A DNA stretch of 64,000 nucleotides from Streptococcus parasanguinis ATCC 15912 (GTDB taxonomy: Bacteria; Bacillota; Bacilli; Lactobacillales; Streptococcaceae): assembly GCF_000164675.2 (NCBI RefSeq), contig NC_015678.1, forward strand, positions 124,001 to 188,000. The letters run 5' to 3'. A program made the translations under genes and the position numbers. Position 1 is the first letter of the stretch; every line of letters starts with the position of its first letter. Below, in pieces: positions 1-8,339 of the stretch. The notes below the pieces were generated by a model. It ran no database searches. It was given only the letters and a program-made list of their open reading frames with translations, and was not told the DNA's origin.

Positions 1-477
1 GCCTTTGAAGCCCTTCAAGAAAAATACAATTTTAATAATTTTAAGGGCTTGGGTCATTCCAACGGTGGCTTGATTTATACAGCCTTTATTGAAAATTATC
101 TAGGGGATTATGATGTTGATCTCAAGACCCTTATGACCATCGGAACTCCCTATAATTTCACAGAGACCAATATCAAAAATAAATCTGAGATGTTGGCCGA
201 TTTTATAAAGGGAAAAGAAGCTATCCCCACAACCCTCCATATGTATTCAGTAGCAGGGACCATTACCTATGATTCAGATGAGTTGGTCCCGGATGCTAGT
301 GTTTCCGCTGGGAAATATATCTACCAAAACCAAGCAGCTAGCTATACGGAGATTACGGTGACGGGGGAAGATGCTCAGCACTCGGACCTTCCAACCAATG
401 ATGAGGTGGTTGCCTTGGTGAAAGAGCATATTGAAAGTCAAACGGATCGTCGAACCAAACCAAATAAAGAAAACTAA
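1..477 (+). CDS. Alpha/beta hydrolase (DUF915-like), 5' end outside window
   Basis: This is the C-terminal part of a serine alpha/beta hydrolase. The frame is open from base 1, so the gene starts upstream of the window; about 158 residues are visible. The nucleophile elbow G-H-S-N-G-G lies near the start of the visible part. A late His (AQHSDLP) is a reasonable catalytic His, with an Asp (YDSDELVPD) before it. The pattern fits secreted or surface DUF915-type hydrolases of Firmicutes; the substrate is unknown. The signal sequence, if present, is off the window. A hairpin with a T-run follows the stop codon and should end the transcript. Confidence 0.75.
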   Translation, partial: AFEALQEKYNFNNFKGLGHSNGGLIYTAFIENYLGDYDVDLKTLMTIGTPYNFTETNIKNKSEMLADFIKGKEAIPTTLHMYSVAGTITYDSDELVPDASVSAGKYIYQNQAASYTEITVTGEDAQHSDLPTNDEVVALVKEHIESQTDRRTKPNKEN

Positions 478-512
478 GTGTGATGAAGGGATTTCTTCCT
501 CACGCTTTTTTT
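476..512 (+). terminator. Rho-independent terminator after the hydrolase gene
   Basis: Arms at 476-488 and 495-507 pair over 13 positions, with one G-U pair and one mismatch, and are followed by a T-run. The hairpin overlaps the hydrolase stop codon. Confidence 0.7.
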
Positions 513-560
513 AGTATAATAAAGTTTAGTATGAAAATAGGGGAGAGTAAAGGAGATCAG

Positions 561-1679
561 ATGAAAAGAAAACAATGGATGCAATTGGGCTTAGTGGCTT
601 CAAGTACGCTCTTGTTAACAGGATGTTACCAGAGATACCAACGTCAGTCCAGTCCTAAAAAAGAGGCTACAACGATCCAGACTTCAGCAAAGAAACAAGC
701 GAAAAAAGCAGATAACAAACAATTATACCAGTCTGTTTTTTCAGACTACCAAAAGATTTTTGCCACTTCCAAAGAGTTAGATGCCATTTCCAAATTGAAT
801 GATGAATTAGCCAAAGAAGATCGGATGATCAATAGCTGGGTGATCGAGACGGTGATCAATCAGCCAGAAGCCGTTCATTATGCCTTTAAGGACTTAAATA
901 ACGATGGGGTAGAGGAGATGATCATCGCCAATCAGCAGACCGATGGAAGCTACTTTGTGACAGGAGTTTATTACCTCAAGAACCAAAAACCGACTCTGCT
1001 AGCTGAAGGTTTCGTCGCTGGACACGGTGGAGCGCGCAATGCGACGACCCTCTATCAGGGAGGAGAAGTCTTAGAAGTCAGCTGGTTGTCAGGAACTGGC
1101 CGTGGTGTAGCCGTTCTCTCACGGATAGAAAAGGTGCCTCAAGCCGCGACCAAAGTCCAGGAAGAAGAAGTCCAAGTACCGGGGTCAGATCTGAATGCCC
1201 TCTTTGGAAAATCGGACGAGGAAAAATTGGATCTCAAGAGTTTTGACTGGCAAACTTTTGACAGCACACCATCAGCGGGAAATAGCCAAAGCCAGGGAAA
1301 AACGCCTTGGAATGCTGAAAAATCAGCAAAATTAGCAGAATTTATGAAGAGCTGGGGCGAAAAGCTGGGCCAACCCAACTATCAAAAAGGCATCGCTGGT
1401 GGTGATGTTGGACCAGACAACCTCTACACTCTAGGGGAAAATAGCAAGATGGATGCCATTTATACAGATACTGGTCAGGGAAATGCAAAATACCGCATCG
1501 TAGAACGTTATAGCAATTGGGACAAGTATCCAGATGTGCATAGTTATTTCTTTGCCATTACAGATACAGGAGAAGGAATTGTCTTTCATTCTCCAACGAC
1601 CAATGGTGGAAAGATGTATCTAAAACCAACAGACAACAAGGAACTTCAAGAAGAGTTCAATCAATTACTTCATCAATGA
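561..1679 (+). CDS. DUF4767-domain lipoprotein
   Basis: Predicted surface lipoprotein of 372 residues. The start at 561 is chosen because an AGGAG-type site lies just upstream and the protein then opens with a classic lipoprotein signal peptide (lipobox LLTG-C). A longer in-frame start at 480 would put the signal peptide inside the protein and lies within the preceding terminator. The middle part has a stretch DLNNDGVEEMI that resembles a calcium-loop segment. The C-terminal 110 residues (W-N-x-E-K, FMKSWGEKLGQPNY, then VGPDNLYTLG) match the DUF4767 pattern of streptococcal and lactobacillar lipoproteins. Function is unknown. A TATAAT box at about 515-520 is a likely promoter. It is probably transcribed alone. 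Confidence 0.8.
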   Translation: MKRKQWMQLGLVASSTLLLTGCYQRYQRQSSPKKEATTIQTSAKKQAKKADNKQLYQSVFSDYQKIFATSKELDAISKLNDELAKEDRMINSWVIETVINQPEAVHYAFKDLNNDGVEEMIIANQQTDGSYFVTGVYYLKNQKPTLLAEGFVAGHGGARNATTLYQGGEVLEVSWLSGTGRGVAVLSRIEKVPQAATKVQEEEVQVPGSDLNALFGKSDEEKLDLKSFDWQTFDSTPSAGNSQSQGKTPWNAEKSAKLAEFMKSWGEKLGQPNYQKGIAGGDVGPDNLYTLGENSKMDAIYTDTGQGNAKYRIVERYSNWDKYPDVHSYFFAITDTGEGIVFHSPTTNGGKMYLKPTDNKELQEEFNQLLHQ

Positions 1680-1976
1680 AAAAAAGAAACAGGAGCGAAA
1701 TCTTGTTTCATGCATTTTGTGCACTTTTGCAGTTAAAAGGCAAATAAATACGTTAGAAACTTACTTTAATACCTCAATGCAGTTCTTTAACCGATCAGCT
1801 ACGGGCTTATTCAGTTATTTCAATCATTCATTAAAGATTGGACGTTTTGTCTAATCTTTTATTTTATTCGCGGAATGAATAAAAATATATTTTCTGGTTT
1901 TTGTGAATCGGACGGCAAAATATGTTAAGAGTTAGTGATAAAAGCTGGTATAAAAAGGATTGAGTACATAAAATAT
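1680..1976. other. Intergenic stretch without recognisable gene
   Basis: There is no credible reading frame here. It holds a hairpin with terminator character (1833-1866) and AT-rich sequence leading into the promoter of the next lipoprotein gene. The terminator lies about 155 bases after the DUF4767 stop, so that transcript has an unusually long 3' end, or a short unrecognised transcript ends here. Confidence 0.5.
1833..1866 (+). terminator. Rho-independent terminator
   Basis: The arms AAAGATTGGAC and GTCTAATCTTT pair around a GTTTT loop with one mismatch, followed by a T-rich run. It ends transcription ahead of the promoter at 1977. Confidence 0.65.
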
Positions 1977-2005
1977 TTGACAATAAAAAGATTTCATTTT
2001 AAAAT
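1977..2005 (+). promoter_or_regulatory. Sigma-A promoter of the Ser-rich lipoprotein gene
   Basis: A perfect -35 TTGACA (1977-1982) is followed after 17 bases by TAAAAT (2000-2005). A second TATAAT overlaps it at 2005-2010 but would need 22-base spacing. An AGGAG site follows just before the ATG at 2038. Confidence 0.75.
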
Positions 2006-2037
2006 ATAATTAATCAATATCTATAGGAGAAAAAATT

Positions 2038-2595
2038 ATGAAAAAACTTCTTACAGCGGGCGTGGCTCTCTTATCAGTTGCAACGTTAGCAGCATGTTCT
2101 GGTAAAACTGCTTCGGAATCATCTAGCAAAGATGCAAAGGCTTCTTCTAGTAAGGTAGAAAAATCATCTACTTCAGAAAGCAAATCAAGCAGTTCATCAA
2201 AATCATCTAAATCAGCAACTTCTTCAACAAATATCCCTGAAATTGTATTGTTGACAGATGAAGAAATTGACAGTGCAAAAACAATCGGAGATATGAAGAA
2301 TCTTTATAGCAAATTAGTTGAAAGCTATAAGAAATATGCAAAAGATATTGGCCAACAAATTCCCGAGGCTCAGAGAGATGCGTATACTCAACAAGTGGAT
2401 CCAGCTATTAAGGCCTTGGATGAATCAAAAACTCAATTTGATACGATGCTTTCAAGCGTAGGTCCTGATAGTACGACTGTTCCTGAACAAGGACGTACGA
2501 CTTTCTTACAACAAGTGAAAACATCTCGTGATGCAATGAAACAAGCTCTTGAAAGTGCATATAAAATGGTTGCACCGTATACATCGGCTCAGTAA
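2038..2595 (+). CDS. Ser/Lys-rich lipoprotein of unknown function
   Basis: A 185-residue lipoprotein with signal peptide and lipobox LAAC (Cys about residue 20). About 45 residues of Ser/Lys/Ala-rich linker follow, as in surface lipoproteins that must reach through the cell wall. The C-terminal 110 residues look alpha-helical (NLYSKLVESYKKYAKDI, then AIKALDESKTQFDTML) and contain no motif I can name. It has its own strong promoter and is followed by a repeat element carrying terminators, so it is most likely monocistronic. Function unknown. Confidence 0.8.
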   Translation: MKKLLTAGVALLSVATLAACSGKTASESSSKDAKASSSKVEKSSTSESKSSSSSKSSKSATSSTNIPEIVLLTDEEIDSAKTIGDMKNLYSKLVESYKKYAKDIGQQIPEAQRDAYTQQVDPAIKALDESKTQFDTMLSSVGPDSTTVPEQGRTTFLQQVKTSRDAMKQALESAYKMVAPYTSAQ

Positions 2596-2606
2596 TGAAA
2601 GAATAA

Positions 2607-2793
2607 AAAAGAGAGTGGGACAGAAATCGGTAATTCGTTAGAATTCGATTTCGTCGTCCCACCTCCGCACAGTTGAGTAGGGCTGTAAAAGCTGATGAAA
2701 TCAGCGTAGTAGAGCCCACTCAACCACTGCGTCTTGCTCGACAATCCAAAAACAATTAAGAGGCTAGGACTTTTGTCCTAGCCTGTTTTTTTT
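2607..2793 (+). repeat. Structured intergenic repeat R1, copy A
   Basis: First of three near-identical copies (others 31056-31240 and, inverted, 42204-42387). It contains three successive inverted repeats. The first has GTGGGAC and GTCCCAC as outer arms. The second has GTTGAGT and ACTCAAC as outer arms, with an inner GCTGA/TCAGC. The last is AGGCTAGGAC with GTCCTAGCCT followed by eight T residues, a strong intrinsic terminator at 2761-2793. Its ends resemble each other in inverted orientation (TGGGACA-like), as in a miniature mobile element. Here it terminates the lipoprotein transcript. Confidence 0.85.
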
Positions 2794-2867
2794 ACTTTCT
2801 TACAAAAATGTAAGAAATAAAGGGTAAAATGTAAGGTTATGTTATGGTGAAAGCGTTTCAGTTTTAG

Positions 2868-2873
2868 TACAAT
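2868..2873 (+). promoter_or_regulatory. Probable -10 of the BceAB-like operon with a CcpA-like palindrome upstream
   Basis: TACAAT at 2868-2873 lies 51 bases before the ATP-binding gene; the -35 is poor. The palindrome TGAAAGCGTTTCA at 2848-2860 overlaps the spacer. It resembles a cre site but is one base short of the usual 14-base form, so regulation by CcpA is only a possibility. Confidence 0.4.
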
Positions 2874-2923
2874 AGACTTGTAAAAAACGATTGAAGCTTT
2901 TTCGAGCTAGAAAGGAATGGACC

Positions 2924-3691
2924 ATGACCCTACTAGACGTTCAACATATCAAAAAAATCTACAAAACCCGCTTTCAAGGGACGCAGGTTGAAGCCTTAAA
3001 GGATATCCATTTTACCGTTGAGAAGGGCGAATACGTCGCCATCATGGGGGAATCAGGATCCGGGAAATCCACCCTCCTCAATATCCTGGCCATGCTGGAC
3101 CAGCCGACCGAAGGACGGGTCTACCTCAATGGCACCGATACCTCAACCATCAAAAACAAGGACGCATCGAGCTTCCGCCGGGAAAAACTAGGCTTTGTCT
3201 TTCAAGATTTCAACCTGCTTGATACCTTGTCTGTCAAGGACAATATCCTCTTGCCTCTCGTCCTCTCTCGCAGACCAGTCAAGGAAATGATGAGCAAGGT
3301 GGAGAGCGTCAGTCGGGAATTGGGCATTCACCAGCTCTTAGAAAAATACCCTTACGAAATCTCTGGTGGGCAAAAGCAACGGGTGGCCGTAGCACGGGCC
3401 ATCATCACCTCGCCAGAAATCCTCCTAGCCGATGAGCCAACAGGGGCGCTGGATTCCAAGTCTTCAGCTGCGTTACTGGATGTCTTTGAAGACATCAATA
3501 GCATGGGCCAAACCATTCTCATGGTGACTCACTCAACCGCAGCAGCAGCGCGTGCCAAGCGCGTGCTCTTTATCAAGGACGGGATTCTTTACAATCAGAT
3601 CTTCCGCGGGGAAAAGACGGAGCGTCAGATGTTCCAAGAAATCTCAGATACTCTGACGGTCATGGCGGGTAAGGAGGATCATGATGTTTAA
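2924..3691 (+). CDS. BceA-type ABC transporter ATP-binding protein
   Basis: ATPase of a peptide-antibiotic sensing/resistance ABC transporter, 255 residues. Walker A is GESGSGKST, the signature is ISGGQKQR, and Walker B is [12 protein letters not shown]. These are typical of the MacB/BceA group that partners FtsX-like permeases. The ATG at 2924 is preferred over an upstream in-frame TTG because AAGGA precedes it and homologous proteins begin at this point. It overlaps the permease gene, showing translational coupling. BceAB systems remove bacitracin, nisin and similar cell-wall antibiotics from their lipid targets; the substrate here is inferred. The two-component system that often accompanies BceAB is not adjacent. 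Confidence 0.85.
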   Translation: MTLLDVQHIKKIYKTRFQGTQVEALKDIHFTVEKGEYVAIMGESGSGKSTLLNILAMLDQPTEGRVYLNGTDTSTIKNKDASSFRREKLGFVFQDFNLLDTLSVKDNILLPLVLSRRPVKEMMSKVESVSRELGIHQLLEKYPYEISGGQKQRVAVARAIITSPEILLADEPTGALDSKSSAALLDVFEDINSMGQTILMVTHSTAAAARAKRVLFIKDGILYNQIFRGEKTERQMFQEISDTLTVMAGKEDHDV

Positions 3692-5687
3692 ATTAACAAG
3701 TAAATTAGCTCTTTCCAACCTCAAACAAAATCGCAAGCTCTATTATCCCTTTGCCTTGGCTGTTATTTTAACGACCATGATCCTTTATAGTTTTATCGCC
3801 TTGGCAACGACCCCTCATTTAGAGGATTCTTACGGAGGGAGAACGGGGAGAACGGTTCTTGGTTTTGGTTGTTTCGTCGTCCAGCTGGTCGTCATCATTT
3901 TAGTGGCTTATGCCAATGGTTATGTCATGAAAAATCGTTCCAAAGAACTGGGACTCTACAGTGTTTTGGGAATGGAGAAGAAGCACCTCCTCGTCATGAC
4001 CTTATGGGAATTGCTTATCTTCTATATTCTCACAGTTGGCGCGGGACTGGGTTTGGGGCTCTTATTTGATCCCTTGATTTTTGCCCTGCTCTTAAAATGT
4101 ATGGGGCTTCCAGTCGTCATTCAATCAACCTTCCAGATAGGGGCTGTTCTTAACACTTTACTTGGGTTAGCCTTAGCTTTTGGCCTCATTCTTTTGTTGA
4201 ATTCTTTCCGCCTCTTGCGCTACAGTTCCCTTCATCTTATGCAGCAAAAGAAAGCAGGAGAGAAGAAGGGAAGATTCTTGCTGGTCCAAACTCTTTTAGG
4301 TCTAGGGCTCTTAGGAATTGCTTTCTATTTGGCGCTAACAGCGGAGCGTCCGGTTGCGGCTGTCCAAGGATTCTTTATTGCTGTCATTTTGGTCATTCTT
4401 GCGACTTATCTTTTATTCAACGCAGGCTCCATTACCTTTTTAAGATGTCTCAAAGGTCGGAAATCCTACTATTACAAGCCAGAGAATTTTATATCCGTCT
4501 CTAACTTAATAGCTCGGATGCGAAAAAATGCAGCGGGTCTTGCGACGATTAGTATTCTATCCACCATGGTTTTGGTCACCTTAACAGGGTCGCTTAATAT
4601 CTTTGTTGGAGGGAAGAACTACCTAGATACTGTTTACCCTTCTGATTACATGATTAGTGTGGGGCATATGCCTTCAGATGCTGAAACAGAACCGGTTATC
4701 AAGGATGTTCAAGCTATTATTCAGAAAACAGCCGATGCGACACATCTGTCAGATTATCAGGTGGCACAGACAACATACTGGTCGGCTGAAATTCGAAAGA
4801 TTGATGGAAGGGTCTTAGAGGTGAATGATCAGTCCACTCCATCAACTGGTCAGGAGTTAGAGTCAGAAGGAACAGTCTACTTTTTTGATCAGGCGACTTA
4901 TGAGCAACTGACCGGTCAAAAAGTTGTGCTTGGGGAAAATGAAATCCTAGCCTATGGTTATCAGTATCCGGGAAGACTAGACTCGAAATTAGAAATCAAT
5001 GGGAAGACCTTCACGATTAAACAAAAATTAGATTCCAATTTTATCCAAGGAAAAATCCCCCAAATCGCCCTGTTTCAACGTCAAATGGGCTTGCATCTTG
5101 TCCTCCCTGACTTGAACCAACTGGGACTAAAAGTTGATAAAAATTTGGAATTCTCTATTACTGCTAAAAATAAAGATAACCAAGATTTTATTTCTAGCTT
5201 GATCAAAGACCTTTATTCGACAGACAAAATGAGTCAATATGGTGCGACTCTTTTTGGTGGATATGAACGATACAGCATAGAGAAAGAGTGGCGTGAATCA
5301 GCAGGGACTCTCCTCTTTATCGGTATTTTCCTATCGGTCATCTTTCTATTAGCTACGGTTCTCGTCATTTACTACAAGCAGATTTCAGAGGGCTATGAAG
5401 ATCGGGAAAATTTTGTGATCTTGCAACAAGTAGGATTGGACCAAAAGCAAACGTCCACCACCATTCGCAAACAGATACTCACCGTCTTTTTCCTTCCTTT
5501 ATTCTTCTCCTTCCTCTACCTAGGAGTGGCCTACAAGATGATCGCAAAAATCGTTGCCATCTTAGGAGCAACCAATGCGGGACTGGTCCTTCAAACGACT
5601 CTTTCTATTTGCGCTGTCTTCTTCATCTCCTATGTCCTTGTCTTTCTTCTGACTTCTAGAAGTTATCGGAAGATTGTCGTGAGATAG
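3684..5687 (+). CDS. BceB-type ABC transporter permease
   Basis: Large FtsX-family permease of about 667 residues, with roughly ten membrane segments and one extracellular domain of about 210 residues in the middle (from FVGGKNYLDTVYP on). This is the layout of BceB-type permeases that detect and detoxify cell-wall peptide antibiotics. AAGGAGG at 3671-3677 suits the ATG at 3684; the ATG at 3681 is the alternative. The gene overlaps the end of the ATPase gene. A bidirectional terminator follows. Streptococci are known to have BceAB pairs lacking a linked two-component system, which fits this locus. Substrate not visible. Confidence 0.85.
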   Translation: MFKLTSKLALSNLKQNRKLYYPFALAVILTTMILYSFIALATTPHLEDSYGGRTGRTVLGFGCFVVQLVVIILVAYANGYVMKNRSKELGLYSVLGMEKKHLLVMTLWELLIFYILTVGAGLGLGLLFDPLIFALLLKCMGLPVVIQSTFQIGAVLNTLLGLALAFGLILLLNSFRLLRYSSLHLMQQKKAGEKKGRFLLVQTLLGLGLLGIAFYLALTAERPVAAVQGFFIAVILVILATYLLFNAGSITFLRCLKGRKSYYYKPENFISVSNLIARMRKNAAGLATISILSTMVLVTLTGSLNIFVGGKNYLDTVYPSDYMISVGHMPSDAETEPVIKDVQAIIQKTADATHLSDYQVAQTTYWSAEIRKIDGRVLEVNDQSTPSTGQELESEGTVYFFDQATYEQLTGQKVVLGENEILAYGYQYPGRLDSKLEINGKTFTIKQKLDSNFIQGKIPQIALFQRQMGLHLVLPDLNQLGLKVDKNLEFSITAKNKDNQDFISSLIKDLYSTDKMSQYGATLFGGYERYSIEKEWRESAGTLLFIGIFLSVIFLLATVLVIYYKQISEGYEDRENFVILQQVGLDQKQTSTTIRKQILTVFFLPLFFSFLYLGVAYKMIAKIVAILGATNAGLVLQTTLSICAVFFISYVLVFLLTSRSYRKIVVR

Positions 5688-5744
5688 CGTTCGAGTCTAT
5701 AAAAGATTAGAAATAAGATGAAACATACAACATTTTGTTAGCAC

Positions 5745-5778
5745 AAAAAACACCGAGGATCAAATCCCCGGTGTTTTC
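5745..5778. terminator. Bidirectional terminator between permease and AliA-like genes
   Basis: AACACCGAGGAT pairs with ATCCCCGGTGTT around CAA, with A-run on the left and T-run on the right. It serves the convergent genes on both sides. Confidence 0.8.
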
Positions 5779-5786
5779 TATCACGA

Positions 5787-7751
5787 TTATTTTACGTGTT
5801 TTGCAAGTTCTTCTTGCGCTTTTTTGTTTGATTCTTCTTTTTCTTTCAACCAATTCTTATAAGCTTTTTCGTAGTCAGCAGTTGTGACTGTCTTATCTTG
5901 AAGTTTTTGGTATTTGAAGAAGCTTGTTTCACCTTTAATACCAATTGCAGAATTTGCTGCTGAGAATGGCGTTACCTTCGTGATAGATGGAACTCCACCC
6001 TTAGAGTAGATTGGAAGTACTATTGCGTTTTCAGTCAACCAAGCTTGGGCAGCAGCGTATTTTTCATAACGCGCATTGGTATCCAATTTTTCAGCATTAG
6101 CAGCATCCAACAATTCTTTGTATTGGTTCAAACCAATTTTTTCGATGAGCGCTTGGTCTTTCTTAGGATCAAGTCCCATACCAGTCAAGGTTGAACCATC
6201 TGTTGGGTTCAAGATATCCAAGTAAGTAGATGGGTCTTGGAAGTCAGGTCCCCAACCAGTGATATCCATATCAAAGTCTTTTTGCTCTGGTGATTGGGCA
6301 AAGTAAGTAGCGTTATCTGCATCGTCTGTAGACAATTTTTGTACATCGATCACGACATTGTCTTTACCAAGAGCTGCTTCGATTGAGCTCTTCATAGAGT
6401 CTGCTTGTTGGACAAGAGCATTAGAAGATTGGTCTACGACATAGTCGATATGGATTGGGAATTGAACACCTTGTGATTGCAATTCAGCCTTCGCTTTTTC
6501 AAGTTCTGCTTTGGCTTTATCCGCATTATGCAAGCTATCTTGAGCATCTGCGAAGCTAACACCTTTCCACTCATCTCCTGTTGCGGCAAGTTTTTCTTCA
6601 ACGAGAGTACCGAAGTCTTTCCCGTCTGCTTGCACAAATGTCGGTGGAACTAGAAGGGTACGTAGAGTTTTTGATGCTCCGTCTTTCCCGTTAACTTGAG
6701 CGCTGTAGGAAGTTCTGTCTAAAGCAAAGTTCAAAGCTTGACGGAAGTTTTTGTTTTGAAGGGCTGTCTTCGTGTTGTTCTTTTGCTCATCAGATGTCTT
6801 CTTGGTATGGCCGTAATTTTGACGGTTGACGTTGAAGTAAGCGTAGTAAACAGTAGAATCTTGTGGGGTATAAACGATGTTATCCTTGAATTTCTTCTCA
6901 ATCGTACTGTAGGTTGAGCTTGTTGGGAAGAGACGAGCAGTAGATAGGTTACCATCTGAGAAGTTACGAGCAAGATAGTCTTGGTCGGATCCATCGAAGT
7001 AAGTTAATTTAACCGTATCGATGTGAACATTTTTCTTATCGTAGTATTCAGGGTTCTTTTCCAACTCGATTTGTGATTTTGAAGTGAAGGACTTCAAAAT
7101 GTAGGCCCCGTTGTAGAGGATCCCATTTGGTTTCACGCTACCAAAGTCTTTCCCAGCTGATTCCAAGAATTTTTCATTAACTGGCATCATGGTAGCAGTC
7201 GTCAATTTAGAATTCCAGAAAGATTCAGGTTGGTTCAAAGTATATTGAAGAGTGTGATCATCAACAGCTTTTACCCCAACGGTTGAGAAGTCTTTGGTTT
7301 TCCCGTTTACATAGTCATCCAAGCCTTTGACTGAGTTTTGAACCAAGTAAAGTGCATCAGATTTTTTATCTGCTACATATTTCAGAGATGTCACGAAATC
7401 TTTTGCAGTGACGTCAGCGTATTCATTTCCTTCTGAATCATACCACTTCGCGTCTTTTCGAAGCTTGTAGGTATAAGTCAGACCGTCTTTTGAAACAGAC
7501 CAGTCCTCAGCAAGAGCAGGCACTAGGTTACCGTATTGGTCGTTTTCAAACAAACCATCGACCAAGTTGGTAGTAATGTCGCTTGTAGTTGAACGATTTG
7601 AAGTCAAATAGTTCAAGGAATCAGGGTCTGTACCATACACGTAGTTGTAGGTTGTTCCCTTTGACGCATTAGAAGATGAGCCACATGCAGCAAGGAAAAG
7701 CGTTGAAGCAGCGGCAACACCTGCTAAAAGAGCAAGCTTCGATTTTTTCAT
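5787..7751 (-). CDS. Oligopeptide-binding lipoprotein, AliA/AmiA-like
   Basis: Extracellular peptide-binding lipoprotein of 654 residues (SBP family 5). The signal peptide ends in the lipobox LAAC. The N-terminal part has the family pattern TDPDSLNYLTSNRSTT and LAEDWSVSKDGLTYTYKLR; the C-terminus ESNKKAQEELAKHVK is as in pneumococcal AmiA/AliA. No permease or ATPase genes lie nearby, so it must work with Ami/Opp transporter proteins encoded elsewhere, as AliA and AliB do. In pneumococci such proteins take up nutrients and peptide signals. A paralogue is at 22535-24502. An AAAGGAG site precedes the start, and a TATAAT (7782-7787, minus) gives a promoter. Confidence 0.9.
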   Translation of the reverse strand: MKKSKLALLAGVAAASTLFLAACGSSSNASKGTTYNYVYGTDPDSLNYLTSNRSTTSDITTNLVDGLFENDQYGNLVPALAEDWSVSKDGLTYTYKLRKDAKWYDSEGNEYADVTAKDFVTSLKYVADKKSDALYLVQNSVKGLDDYVNGKTKDFSTVGVKAVDDHTLQYTLNQPESFWNSKLTTATMMPVNEKFLESAGKDFGSVKPNGILYNGAYILKSFTSKSQIELEKNPEYYDKKNVHIDTVKLTYFDGSDQDYLARNFSDGNLSTARLFPTSSTYSTIEKKFKDNIVYTPQDSTVYYAYFNVNRQNYGHTKKTSDEQKNNTKTALQNKNFRQALNFALDRTSYSAQVNGKDGASKTLRTLLVPPTFVQADGKDFGTLVEEKLAATGDEWKGVSFADAQDSLHNADKAKAELEKAKAELQSQGVQFPIHIDYVVDQSSNALVQQADSMKSSIEAALGKDNVVIDVQKLSTDDADNATYFAQSPEQKDFDMDITGWGPDFQDPSTYLDILNPTDGSTLTGMGLDPKKDQALIEKIGLNQYKELLDAANAEKLDTNARYEKYAAAQAWLTENAIVLPIYSKGGVPSITKVTPFSAANSAIGIKGETSFFKYQKLQDKTVTTADYEKAYKNWLKEKEESNKKAQEELAKHVK

Positions 7752-7781
7752 ATTCGTGTCTCCTTTTGAATAATTTTAATT

Positions 7782-7787
7782 ATTATA
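7782..7787 (-). promoter_or_regulatory. -10 box of the AliA-like gene
   Basis: TATAAT on the minus strand, 30 bases before the start codon. No convincing -35 is seen. Confidence 0.5.
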
Positions 7788-7918
7788 CTCCAATCAATCT
7801 ATAAAATAAAGTGTTTTTTGAACTTTTTTTGCATATTTACACACCAGTATACAGTGAAAGCCTTGATTTTAAAGGATTTTTAAGGAATAAAAATTTTTTT
7901 AAAAAGTTACTATTTTGC

Positions 7919-7972
7919 TTTACATACTAGTTGAGAAAGAGTATACTGATAGTGAAACAGCTAGTATGTAAA
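7919..7972 (+). promoter_or_regulatory. PadR promoter with flanking palindromic operator
   Basis: TTTACA (7919-7924), 17 bases, TATACT (7942-7947) form the promoter. The 12-base sequence TTTACATACTAG at 7919-7930 is repeated perfectly in inverted orientation at 7961-7972, with 30 bases between. One arm covers the -35 and the other lies just after the expected start of transcription. A further CTAGT-ATATGT-like half lies at 7977-7990. This is what an autorepressing PadR operator would look like. Confidence 0.7.
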
Positions 7973-8009
7973 ACAAACTAGTGCATATGTGAAGAAAGAG
8001 GTGAGAAGG

Positions 8010-8339
8010 ATGAAAGAGTCCCAATTACTAAAGGGAGTCTTGGAGGGCTGTGTGCTGGAGATTATTTCCAAAAAGGCCATCTATGGCTACGAATTGATTC
8101 AAAGTCTCAAAGAGATGGGATTTGATAAGATTGTCGCTGGGACCATTTATCCCCTACTTCAAAAATTAGAAAAACAAGGAATTATTCATGGGGAAATGAG
8201 GCCGTCTCCAGATGGTCCTGATCGTAAGTATTTTTCACTCAGTGATGCTGGAAAAGAGCGTTTAGGGGAATTTTGGGACCAGTGGCAGGAGCTAGTCACA
8301 AAAGTAGAACGTATCAAGAAGGAGGGAGAAGAATGGTAG
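8010..8339 (+). CDS. PadR family transcriptional regulator
   Basis: Winged-helix repressor of 109 residues. Features of the PadR family are visible: LLKGVLEGCVLEIISKKAIYGYEL, then GTIYPLLQKLEKQGII and the wing RKYFSLSDAGKERL. The ATG at 8010 is chosen because the AGAGGTGAGAAGG stretch precedes it, while an upstream GTG (7989) has no binding site. The gene overlaps the next one by a few bases, so regulator and membrane proteins are co-translated. It presumably represses its own operon through the inverted repeat at 7919-7972 and responds to an unknown signal, possibly membrane or drug stress. Confidence 0.9.
   Translation: MKESQLLKGVLEGCVLEIISKKAIYGYELIQSLKEMGFDKIVAGTIYPLLQKLEKQGIIHGEMRPSPDGPDRKYFSLSDAGKERLGEFWDQWQELVTKVERIKKEGEEW

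Noticed and set aside
2650..2719. Short frame on the minus strand across repeat R1 (MGSTTLISSAFTALLNC)
   Set aside because: The same frame appears in copies A and B because the DNA repeats. It has no ribosome-binding site and its length changes with the flanking sequence.
7868..7884. CiaR-like direct repeat (TTTAAA-N5-TTTAAG)
   Set aside because: One half is imperfect and no -10 follows at the usual distance, so a CiaR-driven small RNA is not supported.
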